Of a stretch of DNA of 64,000 nucleotides, positions 63,722-64,000 are shown in pieces. Position 1 is the stretch's first letter. The number at the start of each line of letters is the position of its first letter. Both the position numbers and the translations under genes were made by a program. The notes beneath the pieces were generated by a model. It did not search any database and had not been told where the DNA came from. It saw only the letters and a list, made by a program, of their open reading frames with translations. Origin of the DNA: Tropicibacter naphthalenivorans (GTDB lineage: Bacteria; Pseudomonadota; Alphaproteobacteria; Rhodobacterales; Rhodobacteraceae); the NCBI RefSeq assembly GCF_900176475.1, contig NZ_FWXX01000006.1:1-64000 (forward strand), read 5' to 3'.

Positions 63722-64000
63722 ACGCGCTCACGTCCTTTCCGCAGGGCCAGGAGCCCGAAACCCTCGTGTCCACCGCCGCTGTGACGGTGACCCAAGTGCC
63801 GCATCGCGCGCGTTTGTCCTTGCGCGCGCGCGGCGATCTTGCACCGCTGGACCGGGCGCTGGGGTTCGCCCTGCCGCGCGGCATTGGCGGCGTGACCCTT
63901 GGCACCGCCTGCCTTGGCCCCGACGAGTGGATCATCCTGACCGATGACGCGGCGGCGGTCATGACGGCCTGCGCCGAGGTGTCCTTGCCGCACAGTCTGG
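63718..64000 (+). CDS. soxG: Sarcosine oxidase gamma subunit, 5' part
   Basis: The ATG at 63718 overlaps the soxA stop, and the frame is open to the window edge (94 codons seen of about 180-200). PHRARLSLRARGDLAPLDRA and LGTACLGPDEWIILTDDAAA match the start of the gamma subunit, a GcvT-like fold. The gene continues beyond the window. Confidence 0.88.
   Translation, partial: MNALTSFPQGQEPETLVSTAAVTVTQVPHRARLSLRARGDLAPLDRALGFALPRGIGGVTLGTACLGPDEWIILTDDAAAVMTACAEVSLPHSL

Noticed and set aside
1-64000. CRISPR arrays, toxin-antitoxin pairs, restriction or other defence systems, secretion system operons, prophage
   Set aside because: No regularly spaced short repeats, no cas, nuclease-immunity or phage structural motifs were seen. 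The only mobile-element trace is the integrase-like remnant next to tRNA-Arg.

Overview
The window is high-GC DNA, roughly two thirds G+C by eye, with almost every base coding. It looks like an alphaproteobacterium of the Rhodobacteraceae (Roseobacter type). This is inferred from the heterotetrameric sarcosine oxidase operon, a DJ-1/AraC (GlxA-type) regulator, class I P450s with adrenodoxin-type ferredoxins, VCBS-type surface protein repeats, and several stacked ABC-transporter/SDR/kinase catabolic operons. No phage or CRISPR locus is present. One tRNA-Arg has an apparent integrase remnant beside it.

Layout: 1-4542 is the end of a giant VCBS-repeat surface protein. 4609-10970 holds a two-component system next to two PepSY proteins, a DUF2271 protein, a PepSY/flavodoxin reductase and ApbE. 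10934-21540 holds a hydrolase, a Rieske oxygenase, MYG1, a MEDS-BTAD regulator, a P450, a split ATP-dependent dikinase-type phosphotransferase, an HD protein, an SDR and a ferredoxin. 21609-28707 runs the other way: SMP-30, biotin carrier, biotin carboxylase, HMGL-type carboxyltransferase, HAD phosphatase and acetoacetyl-CoA-synthetase-like ligase. tRNA-Arg follows, then a MarR regulator divergent from a second P450/ferredoxin pair. 31664-37994 is a copper/cytochrome region. 38263-44901 is a pentitol-type uptake and kinase operon with a divergent LacI regulator. 44959-56412 is an amide/ureide-like catabolic and PotABCD-like transport region. 56586-64000 holds an exonuclease, an SDR, a GlxA-type regulator and soxBDAG (sarcosine demethylation).

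The most interesting functional idea is in 15.5-28.7 kb. A P450/ferredoxin/SDR module sits with a two-subunit, phenylphosphate-synthase-like dikinase. It converges on a tightly overlapping operon of biotin carboxylase, HMGL-type carboxyltransferase, phosphatase and acetoacetate:CoA ligase. Together these could oxidise a substrate to a ketone, activate it with ATP, carboxylate it to a beta-keto acid and form the CoA ester. This is inference.

The most striking structural observation is gene damage. About twenty otherwise well-conserved genes each carry one or more lesions: +/-1 indels, mostly in homopolymers, in-frame stops (mostly TAG), non-ATG bases at the start codon, and six internal deletions of about 0.1-1.2 kb inside conserved enzymes. 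Neighbouring operons are intact. Either this is a genome in early, active decay or the assembly is unpolished. The large internal deletions favour real decay (or misassembly) over simple base-calling error, and the homopolymer bias favours sequencing error. I annotate damaged genes as pseudogenes at their full inferred extent and describe each lesion.
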